In this document: positions 34,754-47,393 of the stretch, piece by piece
Numbering within the stretch: position 1 is the first letter of the stretch
Layout of the letters: the number at the start of each line of letters is the position of its first letter
Assembly: GCA_013115135.1 (NCBI GenBank)
Contig: JABANP010000014.1
Span: forward strand, 62,001 to 126,000
Length of the DNA stretch: 64,000 nucleotides
Source: Perkinsus olseni
Lineage: Eukaryota > Perkinsozoa > Perkinsida > Perkinsidae
Reading direction: 5' to 3'
Translations under genes and position numbers: made by a program
The notes under the pieces: model-generated
The model's database searches: none
The model's input: the letters and a program-made list of their open reading frames with translations, nothing else
Told to the model about the DNA's origin: nothing

Positions 34754-34927
34754 ATGGGCATCAGGCATTCCAAGCCCTCGATGGTAGAGGACGTTGTGGA
34801 GAGATTCTCTCGACTCCCAGAAGAACGCCGCGGGGAGGTTCTAGAGCGTTTACTAAGTGGAGATAAGAAGAATGCAACAACGGCGATAGTGGGTCCACTC
34901 ATAACAAGTCCTACGGACTTTACCTAG
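34754..34927 (+). CDS. Small ORF with myristoylation-type start
   Basis: A 57-codon frame begins MGIRHSKPSMVEDVVERFSR and continues through a charged helix ending LLSGDKKNATTA. Gly-2 and the following Ser fit an N-myristoylation site. It lies between the TMEM198-like gene and the GT8 gene. I could not splice it in frame to the GT8 exon with a normal donor, so it may be a separate small protein, an upstream ORF, or chance. Confidence 0.22.
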   Translation: MGIRHSKPSMVEDVVERFSRLPEERRGEVLERLLSGDKKNATTAIVGPLITSPTDFT

Positions 34928-34953
34928 TCGCTGCTCAGTCACTGTCTAGCTTC

Positions 34954-37371
34954 ATGACTCATAGAGTTATCCGTAGCCTCTATGCCAAGCGTGATGATGA
35001 TGATGGGAATGATGGCGTGCTCAGCTACACTGGGATCTGCCCATCCTGTCGAAAGCCTCTATCCGTCGACATCAGCTGTCATCCACAACCACCTCCACAA
35101 GGAAGCGGTTTGATGGGTCAGGACACCCCTCGCTATGCCTACGTTACCGTCCTGTACGGTACCAAGCCAAGCTACTTCCTACAAGCCCTCGTCTGTGGGT
35201 GGGGCCTCCGGTCGATGGGGTCGGCCTATGATACTGTGGTAAGCAAGTCTTGTGGACTTCCCTGAGGAATGTATTCTATAATTCAGCTTGTGCATACCCG
35301 GGACGTTCCACCGTCGTACCTTTCGTGCCTTGGCCGAGTATTCACCAAGCTCCATCCTGTGGGGTACATCCCCTGTTGTACACGCCTACTGGCCGGCGAG
35401 CAGTCTAGCCGGTTCGACTGGGTAATCATAGTAGTAGGGCGTAGCTGCCCTTGCTGCTACCGTCTGAGGGAGACCGTGTTACTGTTGTTTTTTGTAGGTC
35501 TTCACCAAGCTCCGCTGCCTGGAACTAGACCAACTGGGATACAGTAAAATAGTCCTAGTAGACACAGACACTCTCTGTGTGAAGAACATGGACGAGCTGT
35601 TCGACTTGCAAGCGCCAGCAGCGATGAAGAGAGGAGCCTGGCAGCCCGAGCACGGTACTGAGTTCCGTGCAGAGTGGCTCTACTCGAAAGGATGGTCAGT
35701 GGCATCGGACCAACTCCGGTGACTCTCACCGTTAGGTGGGGTAATAGTACGGGCGTCAACGCCGGTATTATGCTGCTGGCACCCGATACCACCGAGCTAG
35801 AGGGCATGATAGAGGAGATCACCGATGATACCCATCCTGAGCACTGCTATTGCAATGGCCCCGAACAGGATTACCTCTCACGCTACTACCCTCAGTGGAG
35901 CCACATAAGTTGCAGGTCAGCAGGACTTCCCCCTCGCTGTTTTCCCAAGCTCCCTTTACAGGTACAACTTCCAATTACACCATCTTTACTTCCACTGTAT
36001 GGATAGCCCCTTCTACCACAACATCGAGTGGAATACACTACGTAAAGAGGACATCAAGATGTTCCATTACAGTACGGAGACTAAACCCAGTGATTGGGTC
36101 CTGGAGAAGCTATTAGCCTCTGTTGATGGTAGTTGGGCCTCCCAAACTGATACCATAATTCTGACGTCTGCTTCAGGTACCTCGCCGGAGAGCCTAGAAT
36201 CCTTCGCCCTTACGATGAGGTCGAGGTTGCCCAGCTATGTCGGCATATGTGCTGTTGACCCTGCTGTCACGCTCGGCATGAGCCCCTCCTCGTGGTCATT
36301 CCCGTGAGTACTTGGAGTCTCCCTGAGGGCGTACTTGTTCGCAGGTACGGCACGTACATGTCGGCCAACTGGGTGCGCACGCGGTATTGGTATGAATGGG
36401 CGTGCCAGTCCCCAACAGTTTCGACGTGTAACAGCAGTAATCAGGAAACATCTTCGGTGGATAGTGAGCCTGGCTCCGCTGAAGACCCTCGTAGCTCACC
36501 GGGGTGGCAACTGCGTGAGATGCCAGAATGCATCAGCCGTGCAGCCCTACAGCGGGCAGACAGCATCACAGTAGCGGCATTCGAAGATTGGTATCAGAGC
36601 TACCTAGCTCTGAGGGACTACCTCAATGCATGTGGACTAGCCTTGGACGACATACTCCTCCGAGGCCTCTGTAATTCCCTGTGTGCTGGTTGCAACGACC
36701 TGCTGCTAACCGCCGTACCTCGGGCATTCCCATCTTGCATGGGGGCTGAGGTCGATGGAGTTGAGTATTGCTCGTACTGCTGTGAGAGCTGGGAGTCGAT
36801 GCATATGTGGGACGAGGACTACAACTTGAACAGCGCTCTTGATAGGGGTGTGGGAGAAGGGAGGGGAGGATTCGACAAACCAGCATGACGTGGAACTGGA
36901 CGAAGCAGATCACGCTATCGATGATCATGATGCGGTTGTACCAGACTTCGAGATTATAAATTCGTACAGGGTTAGTCCTCGGCACGTATCGAACGGCGAG
37001 ACCTGGGTTGTCGTGGGCCGGGTTGTCCACGCTGGTAGATGTCCGGCCGAACGCCTACATGTCGGCACAGCAACATGGACGGCGGAATCCTTCCGTAAGG
37101 CCCCTACCCTCGGGATGAATCTCATTTCACGATGCCAGGTATGTCCTTCCTCCTTGGCTTGAACCGTGAAGTTGATGTTGAGAATCTCCCCTCCCAAGTG
37201 CTGGAGATGGTGGACAGCAGGGGCAATACAATCATTGTGGTGGACGCTCGCGGAGCTGTGACCATCCCATCCCACCAGCGCCCGCAGCATCAAGTCACAG
37301 CACCAGTCCTCGGCCCTGGATCAACTGCCAAGTTCACTATATCGGTAATCGAAGGAGGAGAGCATCCCTAA
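34954..37371 (+). CDS. GT8 (glycogenin-like) glycosyltransferase with long C-terminal extension
   Basis: The ATG at 34954 opens a region with a CPSCRK motif, then the GT8 start YAYVTVLYGTKPSYFLQALV. Further exons give FTKLRCLELDQLGYSKIVLV, the metal-binding DxD in VDTDTLCVKNMDELF, VNAGIMLLAPDTTELEGMIE, GPEQDYLSRYYPQW, YHNIEWNTLRKEDIKM and FHYSTETKPSDWV, so the full catalytic fold is present. These enzymes transfer a sugar from a UDP-sugar donor. No signal peptide is seen, which fits a cytosolic glycogenin-type role. The C-terminal part (about 36300-37371) is an unidentified extension. Joining its two halves needs a 19-nt GT-AG intron at 36850-36868 or a one-base correction. The stop is a TAA at 37369-37371. 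Confidence 0.8.
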
Positions 37372-38094
37372 CATCAGCCAAATTCTCGGGCCCGAACGCT
37401 TCCTGGATCAGGTTGGCTTATCGCCTTTTCCTCTCCTCAAGCTGGTTGAGGTTCAGCGAGTTGACAGTAAAGGGTACGCAAGCCCGTATTGTGTTTACAA
37501 AGGAGACCCTTCAGAAGATACCAATGCTGCGGTACATGGGCTAGGACTCAAGTCGTTCTGAGGTGATGTCAGGTACTCCCAGTTGGTCCTAATTATCACG
37601 TCTTCATCGGAAACTACGCCGAGGGAGCTAATTCATTGTACGATTTATTCGTCACTCCGGAGTGATGCCGGAACCTGTCATGCATTAGAGCCATAGCCGA
37701 ACGCGTTTCGTACTAACCGACTGCCTTCAGTTGTTCAGTAGGCGACAACACTTGTTATGCTTCCAGCGCTCGGAAATCGGGTATTGTGTCGTCAGCTCAG
37801 GGCTGGCACGAGGTTAGTGCCCGAAAGGTTCCGGCATATTCCCATCATCACGCAATTGGGTTTAAACCCCCTCGCGCCGCCGACACATAGTGGACTGATG
37901 GCATCGCTTCAGACTCCCCTCCGCGAGTAACTCTTCAGCATCATTAGCGAAAGATTGGCCCCCTTTAGTCGCGCAGTACACTAGTCGTTCCCCAATATCT
38001 CCGTCACGAGGCCCATCAGCAAGTTGTAGCTTTTAACTCCGCGAGGCCGCACGGACAAGAAACTATCAGGATAAAAACTCATGATTCACCACAC
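37372..38094. other. Convergent intergenic region, nothing identified
   Basis: This lies between the 3' end of the GT8 gene and the 3' end of the leftward dehydrogenase. No protein motif, RNA gene or repeat was recognised. Confidence 0.3.
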
Positions 38095-39562
38095 TCAATA
38101 CTTGTAGAAGCCTTGCCCAGTTTTCTTCCCCAAGTGCCCGGCGTCAACATGCATTTGCAGTAGAGGGGCGGGCCTGTACCTACGATTCACAGAAAGAAAA
38201 ATCGTTGTACAGGAGATCATGTCGGCTAGCGCATAGCCGTAGCAGGCGAGGCGTGTAGTTTACTTGTCGCCAAGCTCTCGGTGCAGCACTTGCATTATAA
38301 ACAAACAAGTGTCAAGGCCGATCAAATCCGCGAGAGCCAGGGGCCCAAGGGGGACGTTGGTGCCTAGATGGAAAGAACTCGCCGAGCTATCGCCATGGGC
38401 CCTGGGGCGCAGCAGGGCGACGCGTACCTAGTTTCATAATAGTGTCAATATCCTCTTTACTCGATACTCCGTCTTGGAGGCAAATAATTGCTTCGTTGAT
38501 GTACCTGCGAAGCGCACGAGTGAAACACGTGGCAGAGTACAAAGGAATTACGGCATCAGCAAACGGTTTGCGATGAACCCAGGGCGATCCACGCTGGTAG
38601 CTGCAGTTTTTCCCAGGCGAGAGACGAAGTCCATGGTCTCGGCATGCGTGGCATCGGATGTGGACAGACCTCGGATAACCTGCGCGATCGACAACTGTTG
38701 CACAGAGGCCGACGGGGACCCACCTCGACGAGCTTCATCACAGGAACAGGGTTCATGAAGTGAGTTCCGATGACCTGATAGGACGGTGTGCCATGATGGT
38801 CCTCAGTGCCCTGGGATTGACTGTGAGGTAAGATGGGCTGTTCTACCCTCTCCTCCATGCCCTTCGCGTATGCTGATATTTTCGTGATGCTGATACTGCT
38901 CGTATTAGTCGCCAGTATACACTGAAACAGCGTGAACGACCGTAGGAGAGCGCGCCGGCGACTGAGAGCAATTACTTCGAGTTTAACGGTGCTGGCGAGC
39001 ATACCAAATATAGATCCTTTGATATCGATGTTCTCGATAACTGCCTCCACGACCATGTCGCAAGAGTCCAGCGCCTGTAGGCAACTGTGGGTGCTGTGAC
39101 ACTGAGCCGACAAGATACCTGTTTTGAGTCCACGGAGGCGAACGAGACCAAACTCTGGAAGGCGCCAACGTCTTCGACCGACATTCGGCCCTTCGACTTC
39201 TCTTTCTCCAACCAGGACTGATGGGGACTAGGGATTCTTAGGTTACGCTGGTACACGCCCTACTGGCACTGGACAAGCCGACGCCATAATGATGACCCAA
39301 TGCAAGTCGGCTCCCCACCGTCTACCTCGACAAACTTCTCCGACTTCTTTCAAAGCCTCTGTCGAGTTGTCCATCATCGTCACAGAACACTGACCGTATC
39401 TTGAAAGAAGAGGAGGCCGCTGTTACACTCGGCCATAGCCGACGTTAGGTTCGAGTACCACCTGGCAGCGACAATTCCGATGCCGGTTCCCATCTGCCCT
39501 GCCCCAATCACATTAATACGGGATATACCCGAGAGGAGAGGACGGGAGAAGCGGCTGAACAT
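38095..39562 (-). CDS. HADH: 3-hydroxyacyl-CoA dehydrogenase, probably mitochondrial
   Basis: The start [15 protein letters not shown] is a mitochondrial-type presequence. It runs directly into the Rossmann NAD-binding motif [18 protein letters not shown]. Later exons give [68 protein letters not shown] (with the catalytic His), [27 protein letters not shown] and finally [22 protein letters not shown] at 38095-38097. Both the NAD domain and the C-terminal dimerisation domain are therefore represented. The enzyme performs the third step of beta-oxidation (L-3-hydroxyacyl-CoA to 3-ketoacyl-CoA). It is on the same strand as an acyl-CoA synthetase 440 bp upstream and an SCP2 thiolase 14 kb away. 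Several small introns are implied. Confidence 0.85.
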
Positions 39563-40002
39563 CGTTGGAGTAGCAGAAAGGGGGATACACCGCTAAGGCG
39601 AGCTGATTCGTAAAAGGCATTGGTAGTTTACCACATTCCAGTGAACGACTCCCCGGCATGGAGCGTAGGATATGCGACATACCTCAAACGTGGATCGGGA
39701 TCAGACTGGTATCGGGGGACCGGGGCCACCACGAAGAATGCCCGATTATTCACACAAGTACAGTAAATTCACATTTAGCGAAATGGGTGATCACTACTCG
39801 TCGTAGGCTTGAGAAACTAGAACGATTCAAAAAGGTATCTCTAATGCAGATGCAGCTATATCTTGGACGTCTCTTGCACACTTTGTAGGCTCGTGTACTG
39901 CTCAGGGGTAAAAACACTGTACCTGAGGTTACAGCGTGTCATGATTGTGGGGGACCTTAACCGGGCAGCCGCTTCGTAGGTGGCAGTGTACGGACCTTGC
40001 CT
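39563..40002. other. Spacer between two co-directional genes
   Basis: This separates the dehydrogenase start from the acyl-CoA synthetase stop. No gene or repeat was recognised. Confidence 0.3.
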
Positions 40003-43000
40003 CTACCTTCTAGTTTTCGGGTCCAGCCAGATGAGTTGGTCGGGCCAGCAGGCTTTGGGATCGCATCCCGCCTTCACAAACTTGCTCTTGATCTGCTTGA
40101 AAGTGGCGGTGTGATGGTGATCATCGTCGTCGGTAAGTACACGGACCTGCGAGAGTAGGAGGTTGCCGAGAAACGCCACCGTTGATAGCAACCGAATCGG
40201 ACAAGTCTGCCCCTTTCCCGGCTGCTATAAGGTTCGAACGACACCCTCACAGGTTAGACAGGAAAGGCTACAAGAGTATAATTATCACGTACGCCTCGTG
40301 GAGAGTAGCTTCTCTCCAAAGCGGCATGCACGCATCGTCTCTATCGCGAACACTCCTGCATGCTCACTGGAGGGATAAAGTTCATAGCTTTACCATCAGT
40401 TATGTCGGCAATGCTCTACTCAGGAATGTCGAATGAGGCGCTAGCTGATATAATGCATATGGGAGAGCGTGAGGGGAGTAGGACTAACAGAGTCGTAGGA
40501 TGACTCACGAATAAAGGCATCGCGAACTGTGGCAAACGGCGGCTGAGAAACTGCCTGAAGGACTCCCAGCTCTCCTCATCGAAAGGGTGACGAAGGGAAG
40601 CCCTTGAGGGTTCACCTGCGCACAATAATACTCAGTACCGTCCTCAAAGCACACTCCATCGTGACAAGAGAGCATACCAGAGGAGGGCATCTCCAGTCTA
40701 ATGGCGGCCATGCATCCTCGGCCGTCAGGCTCACCAGGGACCTTCACGCCGTAGCTGACAACCATGAGAATAGACAGCGGACCCCTCAACCTGCCGGTGC
40801 CTACACATTAGCTTCAGCGATACCCGGGTACTGTGAGACCACCTCCGACACCTCAGTGGTGGAAACGTTCTCGCCCTTCCACCTGGGAAGAAGGACAATC
40901 TCACGCCCTCGGTGTGATACTGACTAACCTGAATGTGTCACCAATTCTGTCGACGAAAAAGAAGCGACCGCGGTGATCCTTCCGCAGAAGATCTCCGGTT
41001 CGAAAGTAGCGATCGCCGGGGGTGAATACATCGCTGATGACCTGACATGTATGGTCGGGGCGTATGATGTGGCATGAGGTGGAGCCATCACCAGAAGCGG
41101 CATTACATCCACAGCTACTCGGCTTCCCTCGACTCGGATTTTCGTAGCGTCGGATTGCGAATGATGGGACCCGAAACGAGATAATGGTTTCCAATATCAC
41201 CTTCTGCCTGGTTGATTTTCTGTCAGTATAACCAGTGAAGGTAGATTCTGGTCGCCCCTCTTTGATGGGCAAGAGCAGCTCTCCAGGCTCATCTACGACA
41301 GATCGTCATCCCTACCCAGGACCTTCCCCATCGAACCATAGAGAGAATTATCGAGAGTGGACACAACTGGCAGACCAAAAGCAGCACTAGCGACTACTAG
41401 TCAGCGGTCGGATACAGAAGCCTCTCGCGTCCTTCTCTAGGGATTCTTCGTCGACGTTGAACCTAGCCATGATCACGGAGTACGAAGAACTCGGGTACCA
41501 CGACATACGAAGTACTTGGCCAACTCGTATCCGGTTACTTTACTCATCAGAGCTCCTTGGATTCCCACTGCACCGCGATCACGCTTGCTAGTGGCTGAGA
41601 GAACGGTGCTCCCCTTCCGCAGTGGAGCCCCGAGACCATTCGGGTCCAATCTTACAAGTATTAACTAGCCCACCATTGCCCTCCGTAGCCCCGTAGAACT
41701 CGACCACTTGCGGGATGTCGAACAGCTCCTGGAAGGGGCCCCACACCTGAGCTCATGAGGTGGAGTAGACAGTGCCGTCGGCAGAGGTCCTCACGACGAA
41801 TCTCCGGGTGGGCGCTTCATGGATCGAAGGGCGACAAGGCGTTGTTCCTCATAGCGCTCATAAGCGACACGCCCCCTTACCTCAGGCCTGAGCCCATTGC
41901 CAAAGGCAACTCGGAGATTATGCGATCGATAGAGAGGATCGTTGGGATACTCCCGGGCAGCTACTACAAGGTAGCGACAAATCTCGCCAATATATTGGAT
42001 CACAGTGCACCTGAGGGGGAGGGGGGTGTTGTGATGGCCTGAGGGATGCGATATGTAGGGACTAGCACGGAGATAGAATTCCACGTCGTGCCATCAGCGT
42101 GGTGTCAAGAGTCTCTCTACGACCGCGGATGCGGCAGGCTATCGGATGGCTTCAGTAAGCTACGCTCCGCTGATATGATTCCAACGATTGGTTAGTATTA
42201 GTATTGGTATTGGTTCCAACTAGTTTGATCAATGAACTCGGAGAAGTGTGACGTACAGCCAAGGGCGGCCACTAGCGAACCTTTGCTGCTCCTCACTTGT
42301 ATCGATTGACGTCCTGCCAGAACCTTCGGGCAGAGAAGCGTCGAGCGAGGGCAATGGTACATCCTGTTTGGATGGCAGCACCAATGCCGAGGGCCCCGCC
42401 GGCCGTGTGGAACAGAGGCAAACAGGTGTAGCTGAGAGGAGCGAGAGGAAAGCGACAAGGGGTGGGCCAGCATATGCCGAGGCACCGATAATGAATACTT
42501 ACATGACATCAACTTCTGCTATGGAAGTGCTGGCAGCCATGACGAAGCCAAAGGCCCACATCCTCCAGTGCGTGATGGCAGCAGCCTTGGGCATACCCTA
42601 CTACAATGACAGCTGGAGGAGGGGGACACATAGTAGATGAGTCACCGTGGTGCCGGACGTGTAGATGTAGCCGAAGATACTCATCATCGTAACACTAGTC
42701 CTGCGATACTGTTCGGTCTTAGCCGGCCGTGATGCAGACGCCCCTGGGTATCTGAAAGACTGAGTATCAGTAGCCCATTGACCTGAAAGACATTGTGTCT
42801 TGACAACATCTTCTTGTGTGAAACAACGGCTGAGGTATGTAGTGCTCTGTTCACACAGTGCCACTACCAATGCTGCACACCTGGTCTTACTTCTGGTTCA
42901 AAGCCTCGATGGTGAGGCACGTCGCCTCTCGGACAGGGAGTGTATCGGGCATCCCACTGTAGGAACCGGCTGAGGGAGAAGGAACCCGAGCACGTCAGGA

Positions 43001-43584
43001 ATTCGATCTGAAGGCACGCGCGAGCATCTCACATGGCGGGCCTCTTGGCTCTAATCGAACTCTCGGCTGATGCAACCTAGGACAAGGTAAAGAAAAGCGA
43101 CAGCAAAGCAAGCATCGTAGACTCACCTCGCCAGAAGACTCGGCGTCGAAGATAACAATATCGGCGGCCGCGCTTCCGATGGCGTACGCTAAGGCATCAG
43201 ACTTTAGACTGAAGTTTACGAATGCCGCCTGAGGAGAACACTGCTTCTTGCAGCGATGTTTGAAGAGAAGTTACACACTCACTTTGACACCAGCCTTGGC
43301 CGCCGCCAGCCACCAGCATACAAAATCAGGTTTGTTCTCCATAACCAGGGCCAGGCAAGAGGAGCCGGGCTCGAGGCCGACGTGCTCCGATAAATACCTC
43401 AATGAGCAGCGGGCCGTCTCCATGCTAGGGGTGGGGAGATTGCTCACCAACACATGAGGTTGGATAGCTCGTCGACGTCTTGGAAGGTCATCCGCCTACC
43501 CTCAAAGATTATAAAAACATTATCCCCGTATCTGAGGGAGCATCCAACGTACGGAAGGTTGGCGTTCCACGCGTTGGCCGTCAT
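40003..43584 (-). CDS. Very-long-chain acyl-CoA synthetase / fatty-acid transport protein
   Basis: This is an ANL-superfamily enzyme that activates fatty acids with ATP and CoA. Reading leftward: VFIIFEGRRMTFQDVDELSN; SSCLALVMENKPDFVCWWLA-AAKAG; the nucleotide-binding IYTSGTT near 42650; PFQELFDIPQVVEFYGATEG and NGGLVN near 41650-41730, a FATP-type A5 motif; and LYGSMGKVLGRDDDL near 41300. It then has DRYFRTGDLLRKDHRGRFFF followed by VDRIGDTFR (the D-x-x-GD-x-x-R motif), ENVSTTEVSEVVSQYPGIAE, YGVKVPGEPDGRGCMAAIRL and FRQFLSRRLPQFAMPLFV. The end is TATFKQIKSKFVKAGCDPKA ... PKTRR at 40003. The C-terminal part fits the FATP/ACSVL subgroup. An N-terminal membrane segment was not found, so an upstream exon may be missing. 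Confidence 0.82.
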
Positions 43585-45081
43585 TCTGGCATCGATTCAG
43601 GTCACCGAGCCGCAGGCCACGGACTAGACGCAGACTTATTCAATTTCATCGGAAGCTAATTTCAGGAGGTCGAGGGAGATCCTCCCTTATTGCGAGGCTT
43701 GGAAAACAAGGCTCAGAGAGATCGCCATATCAGACTTTCTGCTGCCAACAGCTCAAGTTCAATGTGAGAGTTGCAGTGAGATCAGCCAGGGTCACCTCCG
43801 CACTGTCTCGTCCCAAGTGGAGATTATATCTTCACCGATTTTGTCCAACTTGGAAGCTTTGATCGCAGCAGGAAGACTTCGCCTAGAATGAAGCAGGTCG
43901 TGATGTATGGCAAGGGTGATCGAATGGAAGCTTCGCAGTTATGAAGGGCATCCATGACACTCGCGAGTGGCGAGAGTAGGCCTACTTAGGCGTACCATAT
44001 CATCAGCATATCATTCTTGATTCGCAGAAAATGATCTAGTCCCATGAAGGAGAGATAACCAAGTCCAGCCATACCGATGGCTCTTCCACCAGGAATGGCC
44101 GGCTGACGCATGCGGAGAGTAAAAAGGGAACTACGGAGGGGTTTGATAGAGGAAAATATCGAGTTGGAAGAAGAAGCGACTCCGCTGACTAATGATCTGT
44201 GGAATTATTCTGGAGATTGGGCAGGTGATCAACACTTGAGACCCTCCTTCCTAGAAGCTGATTTGTGGGTATTTTCCCAGACTAAACCTTCGTCGACCGA
44301 CCGAAGGTACTGCCGCAATCCAGATACCATTTGCAAGGTTAATCAGAGAGCTTTCGAATTCGTCGATGAAACGAGAAGCCGCGGCAGAGAGTTATCCGAA
44401 TAGGATATTTCCTCTTCGGAAAAAATATGGAGTGGCTGCTGGGGAACGCAGTCGAAAGCAGATTTATGTCGAAGAGAGAAAGGAGGCGTGGATTTATAAA
44501 GCTCACGTGAAGGTCTTCGAGATCGAACGGTGACGCTGTTGCAGACCTGGCTTTATCGATACCATGCATGACGACGAAACCTCCACGGATTAATCATAAC
44601 ACCACAAGCCCCTGGATGCTTGACGAAGGCGAAAAAAGTAATCCGAGCTGAAAGTTGACGGGAGAGAGAAGACGATGGGTTCGAAGTCACCGACCGAGTT
44701 GTGCTATCACAATGACGGCTACACCCTGCCTGAGACGGAATAATCTCATTTCATATTACTCTAAACTGTAGTGCCACCCCCCGACAAGGCAATGATGGTA
44801 TTGATGAGACCACCAATCTGTGAGGACATGACGAAGGGAGGCAGAAATAACGGTGAAGATAGGTGAGCACTTAGTGCTTAGCACTACGTGGCAACATTCT
44901 TGCCACTCGTGTGAGCGGAAAGGAAGAAAATATGGCAGTACAGAGCGCGTACTGCAGAGCCACTGTATCAGTGGGTACGGCGAGGGGTGCGAGACTGATC
45001 TCGACAATTGCATTCACTGAATGATAATTTGTTTCGAGCGGATTCGTTTGAACTGCCGCGTAGCAGCCCGCTCATGGTAGT
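43585..45081. other. 1.5-kb intergenic region with a segment repeated near 46.5 kb
   Basis: No gene is supported. A plus-strand open frame at 44110-44403 is acidic and featureless. The stretch near 43811-43895 resembles 46504-46590, each about 1 kb beyond the 3' end of a monooxygenase gene, which suggests a duplicated unit. Confidence 0.35.
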
Positions 45082-45912
45082 CTACTCGATCTTGATATCA
45101 GCGCAGTTCCAGAACTGCTCACCATTTCTGGCAACGTCGCAGCTATCTTTGTGAGAGTTAGATTGGTCCCAGGAAGGGTCTAGACTCGGGTAGTCCTTCT
45201 TGAACTTGGCGAAGTATTCCTTGTAGCCCTCGACCAGGCAAGAGTTACCAGTAATCCAATTCCATTGCATGGTACAAGGATTACAAGTGAGGTTATCGGG
45301 AAGCTTGAACTTCATCTTGTAGTTCATTCCATCAGTACCGTAGCTCGGCGGGGGAAGATACCACCTCTCTGGATGGGCGGCATCAAGGGGCTGGCAGTCA
45401 TAGTTGCTGGCGTCGATAGTCTTGGCATTCTGGCATTCCGTACGGGTCTTGGGGTCGGGCCTCACGAGGAGATTCTTATTAAGGCAGTCCTGGCCAGCCT
45501 TCTGAGTCGAGTACTTCTCACCGGATAGACCACCCTCACAAACTCGGAACTCGAAATGACCCCAATGGTGCACGGTCAAGTGCATATCAATCTCGACGGT
45601 TTGCCCACGGCTGTAGGTGGCCACAACCGGCCCTTCCTTCATGAAGGTCTGCTGGTTGAGAGGCAGTAGATCACCCTTGGCTCCTTCCCAAGGATCACCA
45701 CACAGCCCGTGGGTGCCTTCAGCGTCGTGATTATCAGGAAAGGGAGCCCCTTTGGCGTGGATCCTCTGTAAAGCTCCGACACTGTTACCACATTGAGGGC
45801 AGTAGCCATTGGCAGGACCGGCGACCTTGTTCCTGGCTGCAGGGTTTGATATGAACCCATGGCCGTTTGCAGAGGTAAAGAGCGAAAAGATGGAGAGAAG
45901 GATCAGCAGCAT
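45082..45912 (-). CDS. AA15-like lytic polysaccharide monooxygenase, copy 1
   Basis: This intronless gene encodes a secreted copper enzyme. The signal peptide MLLILLSIFSLFTSANG is cleaved before HGF, placing His-1 of the copper 'histidine brace' at the mature N-terminus. The second brace His is in LTVHHWGHFEFRVCEGG, and the C-terminal axial region is EQFWNCADIKIE. Other family marks are NPAARN, YCPQCGNSVGAL, GTHGLCGDPWEG, GPVVATYSRGQTVEIDMHL and LTCNPCTMQWNWITGNSCL. About ten Cys suggest several disulfides. AA15 members cut chitin or cellulose oxidatively; the substrate is unknown here. The start was set at the ATG at 45912 because it yields a proper signal peptide. It pairs with a near-identical copy 1.5 kb upstream. 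Confidence 0.86.
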   Translation of the reverse strand: MLLILLSIFSLFTSANGHGFISNPAARNKVAGPANGYCPQCGNSVGALQRIHAKGAPFPDNHDAEGTHGLCGDPWEGAKGDLLPLNQQTFMKEGPVVATYSRGQTVEIDMHLTVHHWGHFEFRVCEGGLSGEKYSTQKAGQDCLNKNLLVRPDPKTRTECQNAKTIDASNYDCQPLDAAHPERWYLPPPSYGTDGMNYKMKFKLPDNLTCNPCTMQWNWITGNSCLVEGYKEYFAKFKKDYPSLDPSWDQSNSHKDSCDVARNGEQFWNCADIKIE

Positions 45913-47393
45913 CGCTTGGAGGGAGACTAAGGCTGAGATGAGCACCAGTGCCGAGGGCGGACTTATACCTATCCACTACTACAGAAACGCAACGATGATC
46001 GAAGATTAGCCTAACAGGCACAAGGAGATCTACTATAATGATCTGGTGACAGGGTGACAATAGTAAAGATAACAACCTAACGCGATCCAAGTGATCACGA
46101 GCGAGGGGTACCCTTAGGTCCCAGTCTCAGCCGAAACTCCGCCAGTAGCTCTGGGCTGCAGCACAAAGCCAGCGCAGAGTACGCATGCGTGCAAAATGAT
46201 TTACTACGCCGTGCCCAACCGCAACAACATCAGCGCCACCTTTGATTCAATCTTAATCATTCAGGGTGACTAATCGCCTAACTATGAGTTTTTTTGCCAG
46301 CCGAGTTGAAAGAGATAGAGTAGGGGATGTACGAAGGCCGAGGATGGCCTGTACCGGTCTGCGGGTAGCACATAGCAGATCCACCTGGCGATTAGAAGGA
46401 TGTGTGAGCACTTTAGACAGCTCAGAATCGACCCTATCCTGTCCCCGCTCCAGTTTGTGAATAGCCTCTGTGCGGCACAACCCGGACCCAGCTTAGCACT
46501 TTCGCGTCCCAAGAGGCCATCATGTCTTCACCGACGTAATCCAATTCAGAAGCTTACCACATGGCCGGTGGGGTTCGCCTAGAGTAATCACATTGGAGCC
46601 GTGGAACAGACGAGTCGTCTAAACAAACCGTTTGATCAGCATGGCATTTCAAGAATCAGAAAATTATGCAATCTCGCAAATGGCAAATAGCCATGGTCGG
46701 CCATTTTGATGTCCGTTCTACTCGAGAAATCTGACTGGTCACACTCGAAGCTCAGAGGACTGTTGCAAATCAGCAGCTGAGGGGCTGTTCGTGATACTGC
46801 AAGGAGCTCGGCGAGGAGAACGACTCATGGATTCTACGGCCGACGAGATTACACTCATGCGAAAGATTCTATACTCCACGTGAATCCGAGGCTGTCATTC
46901 CACCGTTCACAACACAACACACACAGGATACCCGAGAAAAGGGAGCAAAGCAACCTAAGCTACCAATCATCGGGTGAGAAGTGACAATTATGTCCTAGTC
47001 AACCTGAAAATCATTTTCCATATCGGAGAGTTCGTCAATGGCACTGCAGAGCAACATCATGTCGTACTATCCTACATCAGAGGATTGCACGGTAGCTAAC
47101 TTCATAACGACCAGCAAAGACGAAAAAACACTATCGTGAAAGTGTGGAGCATGACGGTTGCTATGCAGGTAAAACATTTGGCATCAAAATCAATGGCCAA
47201 AAGAAAGCATGGCATTTGGCGGGAGACTTCCGCCGGGAAGGCGTAGTGCTAGAATGATTGCCCGCAAAGGTTCTCCTTGCTCAGCTAGCCCTGGAGCAGC
47301 CTGCTCACAATAGCTAAGAGAACGTTGCCTGAGTAGGAACGCATAAGGGTGGCCTCGTGAGGCTCAACACCACCGCGTTGGTGGCATCCTAAA
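45913..47393. other. Spacer between the two monooxygenase genes
   Basis: No gene is supported. Positions 46504-46590 resemble 43811-43895 (shared cgtcccaag, tcttcaccga and ttcgcctaga blocks in order), consistent with an old duplication that included the 3' flank. Confidence 0.35.

Noticed and set aside
44110..44403. 97-codon plus-strand open frame
   Set aside because: Acidic and basic residues alternate without any motif, no splice partner was found, and it lies in a decayed duplicated flank.
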